NCBI GenBank assembly: GCA_044337705.1
Contig: JBIINB010000001.1
Span: 66,846 to 130,845, forward strand
Direction of reading: 5' to 3'
Origin: JBEISR01 sp044337705
GTDB taxonomy: Bacteria > Planctomycetota > Planctomycetia > Pirellulales > Pirellulaceae
Length of the DNA: 64,000 nucleotides
A model generated the notes under the pieces. It had not been told where the DNA came from. It was given only the letters and a program-made list of their open reading frames with translations, and did not search any database. This document shows, piece by piece, positions 9,457 through 19,153 of the stretch (position 1 is the stretch's first letter; the number at the start of each line of letters is the position of its first letter). Made by a program: the position numbers and the translations under genes.

Positions 9457-10382
9457 TCCCTCAGCATCCTTCCGGTCAAATGCAGAAAGACATCCTGAAG
9501 GCTAGGGGCGTGCGTCCGCAACTCTCCCACCCTGCCCCCTAGCATCCGGATCTCGCCAAGCAATCTCGGAAGATCGCCACTGATATCCTGAATATTCGCC
9601 GTCCATCGTCGGGTCTGTGTGTTCCAAATCCAATGGCGAGGCGCATTGCGGAGTTCCCCCTCGATGGTAACGTCCACCTGGCACTGGCTCCCAATCGTCT
9701 GGTCGATCAACTGCTGTAGAGATCCATCGGCAATGATTTTTCCGTCGTCCAGGATGACGATGCGTGCGCACTGCTGCTGAGCCTCTTCCAGGTGATGCGT
9801 CGTCAAAAGCAGTGCGGTGCCGTCGGCATGAAGATCCTGCAGCATCTGAAAGATGCGCTGTCGGCTCTGGGGATCAACACCCACCGTCGGTTCATCCAGG
9901 ACCAATAGTTCAGGGCGATGCATCACACCGCAGGCGATATTGACGCGACGCTTCATGCCGCCCGAAAAGCTACCTACCAGATGATGCCTTCGGTCGCTCA
10001 GACCAATCCACTCCAAAGCCCATTCCAGACGATGCCGCAGCTGACTCCCCTGCAAACCATGCAACCTCCCGAAAGTCTGCAGATTCTGTAGCAGTGTCAG
10101 GTCGCCGTAGATCGCAAGCTCCTGGGGAACCACCCCCAGTTTCTGGGTGGAGCTGTGGGAACGGAGCGATTTTCCGAAAAGCCGGATCGACCCGCCATCC
10201 AATCGACTTCGACCCGATAAGCACCGGATCAGTGTCGTCTTTCCGGCGCCATTGGGCCCTAGTATCGCCACCGACTCGCCAGCAGCAATCGAAAGATCCA
10301 ACCCTTGCAGGGCAGTCCTCGCACCAAACTTCTTCACCAGCTGAACGATTTCCAGGGCACCCTGCAGATCCCGAGCGATCAC
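9453..10382 (-). CDS. ABC transporter ATP-binding protein
   Basis: ATPase partner of the ABC-2 permease (309 residues). Walker A GPNGAGKTT at 42-50, Q-loop near VVPQE, signature FSGGMKRR from 139, Walker B LLVLDE at 159-164 and H-loop TTHHLEE are all intact. The C-terminal 80 residues match the drug-resistance (DrrA/CcmA-type) subfamily tail. It starts with GTG at 10382. With the downstream permease it should form an exporter powered by ATP in the cytosol; substrate not deducible. Confidence 0.94.
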   Translation of the reverse strand: MIARDLQGALEIVQLVKKFGARTALQGLDLSIAAGESVAILGPNGAGKTTLIRCLSGRSRLDGGSIRLFGKSLRSHSSTQKLGVVPQELAIYGDLTLLQNLQTFGRLHGLQGSQLRHRLEWALEWIGLSDRRHHLVGSFSGGMKRRVNIACGVMHRPELLVLDEPTVGVDPQSRQRIFQMLQDLHADGTALLLTTHHLEEAQQQCARIVILDDGKIIADGSLQQLIDQTIGSQCQVDVTIEGELRNAPRHWIWNTQTRRWTANIQDISGDLPRLLGEIRMLGGRVGELRTHAPSLQDVFLHLTGRMLRE

Positions 10383-10579
10383 TGATACTACCTCTTCCCT
10401 GAAGCTACCCTGACTACCTCCCTGCAGCCATCTTGCAGCACCTTAACTTATACCCAACGCTCAGGTCGACCCCAGTACCCCAGCCGTCCCCTCAACAAGA
10501 CTTGCTGACGGTCGATTGCTAGCATCGCAATAGGGTTCGGCCGCATGCCGATCCGCCAAAGGGAATCGCAGGTAGCGGC

Positions 10580-13342
10580 TTATCTGGGTGCTGGTATGTC
10601 GCACACACGGCAAAGTTCGACCGCATCCTTGGCCAGACGGGTGGGGAGAAGGCGCCAATCGATTTGGCGAGCCCACTGAGCTGCCTGGACCAGGTCGCCT
10701 TGATGAAAGGCAGACTGCGCCGCCTGGAAGAGGGTGGCCGACACCAGAACCGGCTGCTCCAACTGGCGATAATGATAGATCAGGGAGTCCCATTGAGGCG
10801 GTGTCTCGCGAGCCACGACGGCTGCCAGCCGGTGATGCCTCTTCTTCATCAGCTCTGAATCGGTACTGTCCATCACCAAGACGCGCAAGGCATCGCTGGC
10901 AATTCGGATTCCCCCCATAGAAAAATCTTCCGACCACTCCAACCAGTTTGGCGCTAACCCATCCAGAATGCGGGCCAGATGTTCCGGGGGAAAGCGAGTC
11001 ACCATCTGCAACTGCTGGAACTCCAGCGGCGACCAGGAAGCGGCAAGATACTGAAGCGCGTGGCGGTAGTCGGAGGCTAGCGAATGATACTGGTATTGCC
11101 CGAATGTCGAGCGGTTCAGGCGATCGAAAGACTGATTCCATTGATCGGCTGTCCAGTCGCGCCTGGGAGTCTCCCATCGAACCAACTGTTCAGCCCGGCC
11201 TGGATACCCCTCAGCTAGTCGCGACACGGCATCGCTCCATAGCTCTGCATCCAGACTGTATCCCTGAAATCTTGTCAGCCATTGCTGGATCCAGGACCTT
11301 ATCCATTGCGGCGCCACCGGCGGCATCGCCAGTCGTAGCAGTCGTCCCGCAGGAACGGGTTGTGCCCCGTGCCTCAGAGCATTCCAGATGGAGTCCAGAT
11401 GCGCGCATCGATCTCGACAGGCAAGCAGCATCCCCCCGGCGCCCAATCCTCGCTGCGATACAAAAGACTCCAGCCCATACCGACTGATCGGATCGATCCA
11501 CTCCATCTGATCGATCGCGATCACCAGGGCTCGCGATTCGGTCAGTCGCCTCCAGGCGGCTGCAAGCTTCTGTGCCAGCCTCGCTCCATGCTTTTGTTCC
11601 TCGGTGGCATTCGGCTCGAGAAGACGATCCGTGGCGTCCATGGGCGAGGGCGACTGATCGGACTCCAGGGGAAGACCGATCTGCACGCACCGCTGTCTCC
11701 ACTGGTGCAGGAGCGCTCCAGCTGTACGATCTCGTCGATTGCAGCGAAGAGCCACCACCTGAAAACCATCAGCCTCAAGACGTTCTTGCCATCGCTTGAT
11801 CCAGAAACTTTTCCCTGAGCCCTGCGGCCCCTGAGCGGCCAGCACCCATCCCCCTAACGCGCGATCTGCATCCATTCGCTCCCACCATCCCTGCTCCATC
11901 GCATCGGTAGATCTGGGCAACCAGACCCGAGGTGGCGGCGGAACAGGATTGGCGTATGGAGATGGCCTGGACAAGCCAGACTGGAGGCATTTCAAGAACG
12001 CTTCGGCGTCTGGCCGGTCGACGGGGGTAGCCTTGACCGTTTGTTGGCACAGATCCCACAGCGCGGAATACCACCCTACCGAAGTCACCACCCCTTCCCG
12101 GTCCCTAGGCGTCCCCGGACACGCCGCCGAAAACTCAGAAGGAGGCAAGGTTTGCATTAAATCCAATGTCATCGCTGCAAAACTGAACCAATCACTTCCC
12201 TTGGTTCCGGTTTGACCGGCGAGCACCTCGGGAGCCGTGGTGCCAACAGTCCCCGCCGTTGTTTTGCCAAGGGCAATCACCCCTTCCAGAGATCGGTCGG
12301 ACAAAAAGCTTGCAAGGCCAAAATCCAGCAGTGTCAGATGCCCACCTCGTGACACGAGGATATTGGCCGGCTTGATATCGCCATGCACAACATCATGTTG
12401 ATGCAAATGATGGATGCTTCCAGCCAGTTGATCGAGTATGCCTCGAAGAAGATCGAATCGTTGAGGCAGCTTCCTCGCGCGCATCCACCAGCGCGACAAC
12501 GTCTGGCCTCGAACCAGATCCATCGAAAAGCAACGATAACTTCCAACAGAAAATGCCTCGTGCAACCGAACCAGATTCGGATGCTCCAAGGAAGAAAGGG
12601 TCTGGAACTCCTGGAAGAACCGATAACTGCTCCAGGCGTCCTGACGCCGCGTCACCTTGACCGCCACCAGCGCGCCGGTACGCAAATCGATCGCGCGGTA
12701 GACCGACCCCATCCCGCCAGCCCCATGAAGGCTCACCAGATGATAGACCCCCAGTTGCTTTGGAAGCTTCCACAACTCCTCCGGCTGCTCGTCGAACTCG
12801 CATTCCGTCTTCTTCTTGGTATCGATCCGAGCGATCGTGGAGTCTTTCATCAAGCGATAGATGTTGAATTCGCTGATGCGTTGGAGCATCGGGATCAGGC
12901 GATTTGCCAACTTCGGAAACAATCGCTCGTAATGCACCAATTCCAATGGAGTTCCCGCATGCAGACGAATCGTATACTCGCTGACAGCCAATCCCATCAG
13001 AACCTGCGGATCTTCCTGCAACTCAGGATACCGGTGCAGCAGTAGGTCCAATCGCGGCTCGACTCTCTGGTCTTCGTCGGGAATCGCAACCTTATGTCGG
13101 TTCGGACGAAAGTAACTGGCCAAATCCGACTCGATCAGCCGAACAAGAATCGGGATCCGCTCCGCTGGGGATACTCCCTCCAAACAGCCTTCATATCCAC
13201 TGCTCTCTCGAAGCACCACGGCATCCAACAACGCGTCAGAGGAAAGCTGAATCGATTCCTCGCCGCACGGGGCTGCCCCGGACTCCTCGGACTGCAAATG
13301 CCATGGAGTTTCGTCTGGATTCGATTCGGATCGATCGTTCAT
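10580..13342 (-). CDS. Ser/Thr protein kinase fused to a P-loop ATPase region
   Basis: A 920-residue cytosolic protein. Residues about 1-190 are the extension seen ahead of many planctomycete kinases. The kinase domain spans about 198-455: glycine loop GAGGMGSVY 207-215, Lys229 in AVKV, catalytic loop HGDIKPAN from His320 (HGD rather than HRD, Asp322), DFG 340-342, APE 370-372. All catalytic residues are present. A second part begins near 480 with Walker A GPQGSGKS 505-512 and Walker-B-like LVIAIDQMEWID about 606-617, as in STAND/AAA signal ATPases; the remaining 300 residues are helical. No transmembrane segment is seen. ATG 13342 is chosen over an in-frame codon 39 nt upstream. Targets unknown. 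Confidence 0.9.
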   Translation of the reverse strand: MNDRSESNPDETPWHLQSEESGAAPCGEESIQLSSDALLDAVVLRESSGYEGCLEGVSPAERIPILVRLIESDLASYFRPNRHKVAIPDEDQRVEPRLDLLLHRYPELQEDPQVLMGLAVSEYTIRLHAGTPLELVHYERLFPKLANRLIPMLQRISEFNIYRLMKDSTIARIDTKKKTECEFDEQPEELWKLPKQLGVYHLVSLHGAGGMGSVYRAIDLRTGALVAVKVTRRQDAWSSYRFFQEFQTLSSLEHPNLVRLHEAFSVGSYRCFSMDLVRGQTLSRWWMRARKLPQRFDLLRGILDQLAGSIHHLHQHDVVHGDIKPANILVSRGGHLTLLDFGLASFLSDRSLEGVIALGKTTAGTVGTTAPEVLAGQTGTKGSDWFSFAAMTLDLMQTLPPSEFSAACPGTPRDREGVVTSVGWYSALWDLCQQTVKATPVDRPDAEAFLKCLQSGLSRPSPYANPVPPPPRVWLPRSTDAMEQGWWERMDADRALGGWVLAAQGPQGSGKSFWIKRWQERLEADGFQVVALRCNRRDRTAGALLHQWRQRCVQIGLPLESDQSPSPMDATDRLLEPNATEEQKHGARLAQKLAAAWRRLTESRALVIAIDQMEWIDPISRYGLESFVSQRGLGAGGMLLACRDRCAHLDSIWNALRHGAQPVPAGRLLRLAMPPVAPQWIRSWIQQWLTRFQGYSLDAELWSDAVSRLAEGYPGRAEQLVRWETPRRDWTADQWNQSFDRLNRSTFGQYQYHSLASDYRHALQYLAASWSPLEFQQLQMVTRFPPEHLARILDGLAPNWLEWSEDFSMGGIRIASDALRVLVMDSTDSELMKKRHHRLAAVVARETPPQWDSLIYHYRQLEQPVLVSATLFQAAQSAFHQGDLVQAAQWARQIDWRLLPTRLAKDAVELCRVCDIPAPR

Positions 13343-13830
13343 CACGCACCGTCGTTCGGCGTTGAATCCTGCAGATCGCAACTATCAATCTCGGTGACCA
13401 TGTCCAATCCCGAAGGCCAGGTCACCCAGCGAAACCACCGACAAGGACTGTTCGCAAACACCCATCACAGCGTTCACATGGACATTCCTTAGTATAACAT
13501 CAGATTCTTTGGTCGCCCCGGGTTCTCCCCCTCTTCCAACCGCTACGAACAGCCACTTTCAGGACGCCAGCTTCGCTCCCTTATGTCACCAGTCTCCCGG
13601 AGGGACCCCTTGGAACTGCTACGATGAGCGACTAGGTTGAGTGCTCGAATTCCTCCGGATATTCCGGTGGCGGGGCCAATTGGATGCTTGCTGCCAGCCT
13701 GTTTATCACCGGTACTTGCTGGCCTCGCCAAGATGTTTTCCACCCTCGATCTTTGGTGGATCTTGTCGGCATCGGCGAGAGCCAATCGCACAGGGACTGC
13801 CGTCCCCAATTGGAGCAGAGGAGCCAGCGG
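13343..13830. other. Divergent intergenic region between kinase gene and truC
   Basis: No convincing gene. On the minus strand TATACT at 13491-13496 could be a -10 box about 150 bp upstream of the kinase start, but no matching -35 is seen. GGAGCAGAGGAG just before 13831 is the ribosome binding site of truC. Confidence 0.4.
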
Positions 13831-14643
13831 ATGACGGAGCCACTTCAGCCAGAGGAAGATTTGCAGGAACGAGACGACGCCAGCGAGAGCCGGTCGATCG
13901 AAATTCTATATGAGGATCCATGGCTGGTTGCCGTGCACAAGCCGGCCGGTTGGCTGGTGCACCGGGTCCCGCAGATGGCCAAAGACGATCCGGTTCTGTT
14001 GCAGCAGGTGCGAGATCAAATCGGAAAGCGGCTCTTTCCCGTCCATCGACTCGATCGACCCACCTCGGGCGTCCTAGTTTTTGCTCTCGACAAAAAGTCA
14101 GCAGCCTATCTGGTCGATCAATTCACCAGAAGAACCATTCGAAAACAGTATGTGGCTTTGGTTCGGGGTTATCTTACGGAAGAGGGGACGATCGAAATCC
14201 CGCTTCGCGAGCGGTTTGGTGAGGAGGCCGCTGGATACACGCTGGACTGCCATCCGCTACAGACCGCCTGCACTCATTACCAAGCGACTCGGTGGTTTGA
14301 AGCCCCTTGGGGATTTGCACCCTTTGCCACCAGTCGTTACTGCTTTCTGAAGATTGAACCGCGGACAGGCCGATGGCACCAGATCCGCAGGCACCTCCAG
14401 CATATCGCTCACCCCATCATCGGCGACAAGCGGCACGGCGATAGCCGCCACAACCGCCACTTCGCGGATCACCTGGGGAACGATCAACTGCTTCTTTCCG
14501 CCACCCGGATCGAAATGATCCATCCTAAGCACCAGACGCCTATCTCCTTTGAAGCACCGCTGGATGGGAACTTCGAAAGGGTTCTGGGTGCCTTGGTACC
14601 CTTTGAAGTTCCCAAGGAGACCGCTTTCGCCGCCGCTTCCTGA
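13831..14643 (+). CDS. truC: tRNA pseudouridine(65) synthase TruC
   Basis: A 270-residue pseudouridine synthase of the RluA superfamily. It opens IEILYEDPWLVAVHKPAGWL with VHR following, which matches TruC closely. The catalytic motif HRLDRPTSG has Asp75 as nucleophile, and RTGRWHQIRRH with HPIIGDKRHGD are the family signatures. No S4 domain is present, in keeping with TruC rather than RluD. It isomerises U65 in tRNA. Start ATG 13831 has a strong GGAG-type site; the frame is open upstream without homology. It converges on hemY with a 19-bp gap. Confidence 0.93.
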   Translation: MTEPLQPEEDLQERDDASESRSIEILYEDPWLVAVHKPAGWLVHRVPQMAKDDPVLLQQVRDQIGKRLFPVHRLDRPTSGVLVFALDKKSAAYLVDQFTRRTIRKQYVALVRGYLTEEGTIEIPLRERFGEEAAGYTLDCHPLQTACTHYQATRWFEAPWGFAPFATSRYCFLKIEPRTGRWHQIRRHLQHIAHPIIGDKRHGDSRHNRHFADHLGNDQLLLSATRIEMIHPKHQTPISFEAPLDGNFERVLGALVPFEVPKETAFAAAS

Positions 14644-14662
14644 GATTACCTGACACTTCAGA

Positions 14663-16102
14663 TCAACGGCTTTTCTTGAGTCGGTCCGGAAGGGTAGCGA
14701 TCATTTGTGCGACAACGCGCTTGGCATGGCGGATGCACTGTGGGATGCCTACCCCATCAAAGGCATTTCCTGTCAGATAGAGCCCCGGAATCTGCGCTCG
14801 CCGCGCCTCGATTCGCTGCAACCTATCCAGATGGCCAAGGCAATACTGTGGCATCGCATGATGCCATCGAACCATCTGGCGATGGAGCGGCGGCGACTGG
14901 AGCCGCAGCAACTGCTGCACTTCCCGCCAAGCCAGCTCCAGTAGCCGAGAGTCATCAAGGGCCAGCAAATCGGCCCGAAGCGCCCCGCCCATGAAAACCC
15001 TCAGCAGGCAGCAATCCTCAGGCACGCGCCCAGGGTACTTTTCACTGGTCATGCTGATCGCCAGAACAGCGCGTTTCTCCACTGCCGGCACGACGATTCC
15101 AAAGCAGAGGTCCTTCGTTGCAATCTCACTGCGACGAACCACGAAAAGGCCAACCGCCGAGGAAGCATAAGGAATAGCGGCCAATTCCTGAGCCAACTGG
15201 GGATCCTGAGCCTGAAGCAAGCGGCTGGCAGCCGGTGCGCCGCACGCGACGATCACCTGGTCTGCCATTGCCAGCAACTGGCCATTCGGCCCAAGCAAGT
15301 TCCATCGCCCTTCGTCATGGATCAAACGGTGGATGGACGTTTGGCGATGAAGCGATGTCTGATCTAATTGCGATGTGATCTGATCCACCCACCAGCTCAT
15401 CCCCTCACGAGGCGCCACAAACTGGTCGTAGCGAGCCCCGTGGGCTCTGCGGGATGAACCGGAATCAGTTTCTCCCTGCCCTCGGCGTTCTCGCCTCGCG
15501 GCCCATGCTGCCCTCAGCAATCCTCCGTGACGCCGTTCCATCTCCACAAACTGCGGCAGAGCCGCTTGCATGCTCAACTGTTTGGAGTCTGCCGTAAAGA
15601 TCCCCGCTACAATCGGCTCCACCAGCCTTTCAAAAACCTCCCTTCCCAAACGGCGAACCGCAAACTGCTCCAAACTCTCCTCCTGGCCGTCGGTGCGGCG
15701 CGGTACCCACCATTCCCGGACCAGCCGCCATTTCCCTGCCAGGGTTAGCAAGCGACTGGCGGCAATGGCATCCAGCCGTGTCGGCTGAAGCAGTGAAAAG
15801 CCCTGCGGTATAGGCTGCAATTTGCCTCGATGCACGACCCTGGCAAGACGATGTTCCACATTGGGCCGGATAAAATCCGACTCCAACCCCATTTGGCGAC
15901 ACCACTCCATCGCGTCTGGAATCATCGTCGCGAAGTTGTCGGGCCCCAGCTCCAAAAGCCAGTCCCCCACTCGCTCGGTCCGGATGCATCCTCCCCAATG
16001 CTGCTGTGACTCCCAGAGCGATAGCTCGGCAGCACTTTGTTGCTGCAGGTGCCAAGCAGCAGCCAGCCCGGATATCCCCCCGCCAATGGTTGCGATCCGC
16101 AT
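14663..16102 (-). CDS. hemY: Protoporphyrinogen oxidase, oxygen-dependent type (HemY; also called HemG in some schemes)
   Basis: FAD enzyme of late heme synthesis that oxidises protoporphyrinogen IX or coproporphyrinogen III. The dinucleotide motif GGGISGLAAAWHL starts at residue 7, then GGCIRTER and LELGPDNF, typical of the HemY/PPOX family; the C-terminal GNAFDGVGIPQCIRHA is the second FAD-contact region. Length 479 fits. No membrane helix is obvious; the enzyme is peripheral. The gene starts 3 bp after the pterin dehydratase stop, so the two form an operon. Confidence 0.92.
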   Translation of the reverse strand: MRIATIGGGISGLAAAWHLQQQSAAELSLWESQQHWGGCIRTERVGDWLLELGPDNFATMIPDAMEWCRQMGLESDFIRPNVEHRLARVVHRGKLQPIPQGFSLLQPTRLDAIAASRLLTLAGKWRLVREWWVPRRTDGQEESLEQFAVRRLGREVFERLVEPIVAGIFTADSKQLSMQAALPQFVEMERRHGGLLRAAWAARRERRGQGETDSGSSRRAHGARYDQFVAPREGMSWWVDQITSQLDQTSLHRQTSIHRLIHDEGRWNLLGPNGQLLAMADQVIVACGAPAASRLLQAQDPQLAQELAAIPYASSAVGLFVVRRSEIATKDLCFGIVVPAVEKRAVLAISMTSEKYPGRVPEDCCLLRVFMGGALRADLLALDDSRLLELAWREVQQLLRLQSPPLHRQMVRWHHAMPQYCLGHLDRLQRIEARRAQIPGLYLTGNAFDGVGIPQCIRHAKRVVAQMIATLPDRLKKSR

Positions 16103-16105
16103 TGG

Positions 16106-16459
16106 TCAGCGACCCGTTACTTCCAAAATCTGATCGATCTTGGCAGCCACAATCCAATCGTTCTCGCTCAGGCCACCGATCGCGTGGGTCCACAGATCGA
16201 TCACAACGTGACGGTACCTCTCCAAGTGCATGTCCGGATGATGCTGTTCCAATTCCGCGACATCGGCCACTTTCTTCAGAAACTCAAACGCTTCGTTGAA
16301 GTTGGGAAATCGATAGGACTTTGAGATTTTTTTGCCGGTTGGGTCGAGTTGCCAGCCGGGAAATGAATCGAGCTGCCGCCGTACCTCGTCCTCCCCCATC
16401 GGTGAGGTCAGCCCCTCACAGGCGACACATCGCCGCTGCCGAAAACTTTCCTGTGTCAT
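16106..16459 (-). CDS. phhB: 4a-hydroxytetrahydrobiopterin (pterin-4a-carbinolamine) dehydratase
   Basis: A 117-residue PCD/DCoH-family protein that dehydrates 4a-hydroxy-tetrahydropterin, normally recycling the cofactor of aromatic amino acid hydroxylases. The active-site pattern HHPDMHLERYRHV followed by THAIGGLSENDW (His-His-Pro, Thr-His, Gly-Gly, Asp) is complete. It is first in an operon with hemY, 3 bp apart. No aromatic amino acid hydroxylase is in the window, so its partner here is unclear. Start is ATG. Confidence 0.93.
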   Translation of the reverse strand: MTQESFRQRRCVACEGLTSPMGEDEVRRQLDSFPGWQLDPTGKKISKSYRFPNFNEAFEFLKKVADVAELEQHHPDMHLERYRHVVIDLWTHAIGGLSENDWIVAAKIDQILEVTGR

Positions 16460-16816
16460 CTCTGGTCGCTCCGGGAAGCTATTGAATAGCTGGTGGTGAA
16501 CCGATACCCCGTTTGTCGGTTAACGGCCCCAACTGTCGATATTTTCAGTGTACCAACCGTCAGCCCGCCGGATCGACTCGACCGAAAAAAGAGCCGATGC
16601 GATGGTCGAATCGTGGGTGTATACTTTGGTATGGCGTCCAATTGGGAGAGGTCGCACAAATACCCGACACGGACAGAGGGTCCACCGGGTCGGGAAGGCG
16701 TCGATAGCGCTCGGGCCTCGAGAGTAGTCCCCCGGTCGCTGTCGTACAATCCAGAGGATATCTCCCGGACTTGCTGTGCGTCCTACCAGAAATCTTGGTT
16801 GGTGCGAGGTCGCTCA
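16460..16816. other. Divergent intergenic region between phhB and the DUF1592 gene
   Basis: It should hold promoters for both directions. TATACT at 16620-16625 on the plus strand is a possible -10 box but has no good -35. The reading frame of the DUF1592 gene stays open through here, but the residues lack family similarity and the signal peptide begins only at 16817. No repeat found. Confidence 0.4.
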
Positions 16817-19153
16817 ATGGTTGTATCGATGATCCCGCGATCGCATGGAATTCAGGTCGCCGTCTTCTTCGCCATCAGCATGGCGCATTCTTTCGCATTG
16901 GCCGTCGACCCACAGAAACGTGAGGAAGAATTTCAAAAGGTCATTTTGCCACTGGTTCAGCGTGCCTGCATCGATTGCCATCAGGGAAACGAACCGGCGG
17001 GAGGCTTAGCGCTCCAGCATTTCCAAAGCCATCCGCAGTTGATCAAGGAAAGATCGCTGTGGAAAAAGGCTGAACAGCGCATTCGCATCGGCGATATGCC
17101 ACCGAAAGATGGCCCTGAACTTTCCGATACCGAAAGAAAGCTTCTGGCCAACTGGATCTCCGAAGTGGTGACGGAGATCGACTGTGGAAAAACGCCCAAT
17201 CCGGGTGCAGTCACCCTCCGAAGGCTCAATCGTGTCGAATATCGAAACACCGTCCGAGATCTTCTTGGAGTCGACTACGAACCCGCGAAAGACTTCCCGG
17301 GTGATGACGTCGGATATGGTTTCGACAACATCGGTGATGTTTTAACGCTTCCCCCATTGCTCCTCGAAAAATACCTGGAGGCGGCCGAGTCGATCACGGG
17401 GCAGGTTCTCCGAATTCCAGAGGGAGGGATGAAGGCCGAATTAAAGCCTGGTAGCCGATGGCAGGTGGAAGGTGGTGGCAAGGCAGAAGGCCCTCGAGTG
17501 ATGTTCTACAGCCAGGGCACCGCCCGCTGGGAAGAGACCGTTCCGTTCCCTGGCCTTTACACCGTCAAACTGCTGCTGGCTGGCGACCATGCGGGAGACG
17601 AGGGGGCGCGCCTGACTTTCTTCGTCGATGACAAGCCTGTCGAGCAACTGGAGACGCGAGCGGCTCGTCAAAATCCGGAATGGGCGAGCTTTACCGTGCG
17701 ACTGAAGGCAGGCAGCCATCGCTTTGCGGTGCAGTTCACCAACGACTTCTACGTGGAAGCCAAAGACGGGCAGCCGGCCAAAGACCGGAACCTCTATATC
17801 GACGACTGCGAGATCCTCGGTCGCAAGCCTCCGCCGGCAGTCCCGCCAGAGGAACTGCCGGAAAGCCACCGTCGCATCATGACGACGGATGAAGAAGCGG
17901 CCGGCTCGGTCGCTGAGGCGGCCAGGACCATTCTCAGGCCGCTGGCAAGCCGCGCTTTTCGCCGGCCAGTCGATCCCCAGCAGCTCGATCGCCTGGTCGC
18001 CATTGTGCAGTCGATCACCGACGACGGAGGGTCGCTGGAAGAAGGAATCGCTTCAGCACTTCAGGCCATCTTGGTGTCCCCTCATTTCGTGTTCAAGGTG
18101 GAGCAACGGCGGCCACCGGAGGGGAATTCGGAATACGCTTCCATCGATGCCTTTGAACTGGCAACACGGCTCAGTTACTTCCTCTGGAGTTCCATGCCCG
18201 ACGATCCCTTGCTGCAGCGAGCCCTTTCGGGAGAGTTGCTTCGCAAGGAGATCCTCGAGCAAGAGACGATGCGGATGCTCCAGGATCGTCGCTCGAGCGC
18301 CATGGTCGAGAATTTCGCAGGCCAGTGGCTGACGCTTCGCAAGCTGGATCAATTTCGGCCAGACCCGCAACGCTTCCCTCAGTGGAACGATCAGATCCGC
18401 TCCCTGCTACAGCGGGAGACGCTGACTTTCGTCGCCGGGGTGATGCGAGAAGATCAAAGCGTGCTGACTCTCCTGGATGCTGATTTCACTTACGTCAACG
18501 AGGAATTGGCGCAGTACTATGGCATCCCCGGGGTCCAAGGGGATCAATTCCGCAAGGTGTCGGTTCGCGATCTTCCCCGCCGAGGACTTCTGACACAGGG
18601 AGCGATTCTGGCAGTGACCAGCAATCCCACGCGGACCAGCCCGGTAAAGCGCGGCAAGTGGATTCTCGACAATCTGCTCAATCAGGCTCCCCCGGCAGCC
18701 CCACCGGGTGTGCCGGAACTGGAAAAAGGACCTCTGCAGGGAACGCTCCGACAGAGGATGGAGCAGCATCGCGTCGATCCTGCCTGCGCAGGTTGCCACC
18801 AGTTGATGGACCCTCTCGGGTTCGCCTTGGAAAACTACGATGCTACAGGCAGATGGCGGACGACGGAGGAGGGAGCCCCGATCGACGCTTCGGGACAGCT
18901 TCCAAACGGTGCCGTCGTACGCAACGCGGGAGAACTGATCCAGCATCTGAAAAAAGAACAGGGCGATGCTTTCCTGCGCTGCCTCACCGAAAAAATGCTC
19001 ACCTATGCAACAGGTCGTGGCATGGAATACTTTGACCGCTGCGCCGTGGACCAAATCAGCGCTCGTGTAAAATCCGATGAGTACCGCTTCAGCCGACTGG
19101 TTCGGGAAATCGTCTTGAGCGATCCGTTTCTCAAGCAAGGGGAAAGGCAATAA
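16817..19153 (+). CDS. Secreted DUF1587/DUF1592/DUF1588/DUF1585 protein with cytochrome-c-like motifs
   Basis: A planctomycete-type exported protein of 778 residues. A signal peptide (VAVFFAISMAHSFALAV) is followed by a cytochrome-like region with heme motif CIDCH at 51-55. DUF1587 follows (LRRLNRVEYRNTVRDLLGVD, about 133-195), then a beta-rich region resembling a carbohydrate-binding module (about 215-320), DUF1592 (LVSPHFVFKVEQ, LATRLSYFLWSSMPDD), DUF1588 with CAGCH at 657-661 and LMDPLGFALENYD, and DUF1585 (LTEKMLTYATGRG). It is always paired with a DUF1552 protein, here overlapping its stop. The pair is thought to act on extracellular substrates, but no reaction is established. Start is ATG 16817, or 16829. 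Confidence 0.95.
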   Translation: MVVSMIPRSHGIQVAVFFAISMAHSFALAVDPQKREEEFQKVILPLVQRACIDCHQGNEPAGGLALQHFQSHPQLIKERSLWKKAEQRIRIGDMPPKDGPELSDTERKLLANWISEVVTEIDCGKTPNPGAVTLRRLNRVEYRNTVRDLLGVDYEPAKDFPGDDVGYGFDNIGDVLTLPPLLLEKYLEAAESITGQVLRIPEGGMKAELKPGSRWQVEGGGKAEGPRVMFYSQGTARWEETVPFPGLYTVKLLLAGDHAGDEGARLTFFVDDKPVEQLETRAARQNPEWASFTVRLKAGSHRFAVQFTNDFYVEAKDGQPAKDRNLYIDDCEILGRKPPPAVPPEELPESHRRIMTTDEEAAGSVAEAARTILRPLASRAFRRPVDPQQLDRLVAIVQSITDDGGSLEEGIASALQAILVSPHFVFKVEQRRPPEGNSEYASIDAFELATRLSYFLWSSMPDDPLLQRALSGELLRKEILEQETMRMLQDRRSSAMVENFAGQWLTLRKLDQFRPDPQRFPQWNDQIRSLLQRETLTFVAGVMREDQSVLTLLDADFTYVNEELAQYYGIPGVQGDQFRKVSVRDLPRRGLLTQGAILAVTSNPTRTSPVKRGKWILDNLLNQAPPAAPPGVPELEKGPLQGTLRQRMEQHRVDPACAGCHQLMDPLGFALENYDATGRWRTTEEGAPIDASGQLPNGAVVRNAGELIQHLKKEQGDAFLRCLTEKMLTYATGRGMEYFDRCAVDQISARVKSDEYRFSRLVREIVLSDPFLKQGERQ

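Noticed and set aside
10461..11177. Minus-strand frame overlapping the end of the kinase gene, suspected frameshift extension
   Set aside because: The kinase frame continues smoothly with helical protein-like sequence to its own stop at 10580; the other frame is Arg/Ser/Gly-rich.
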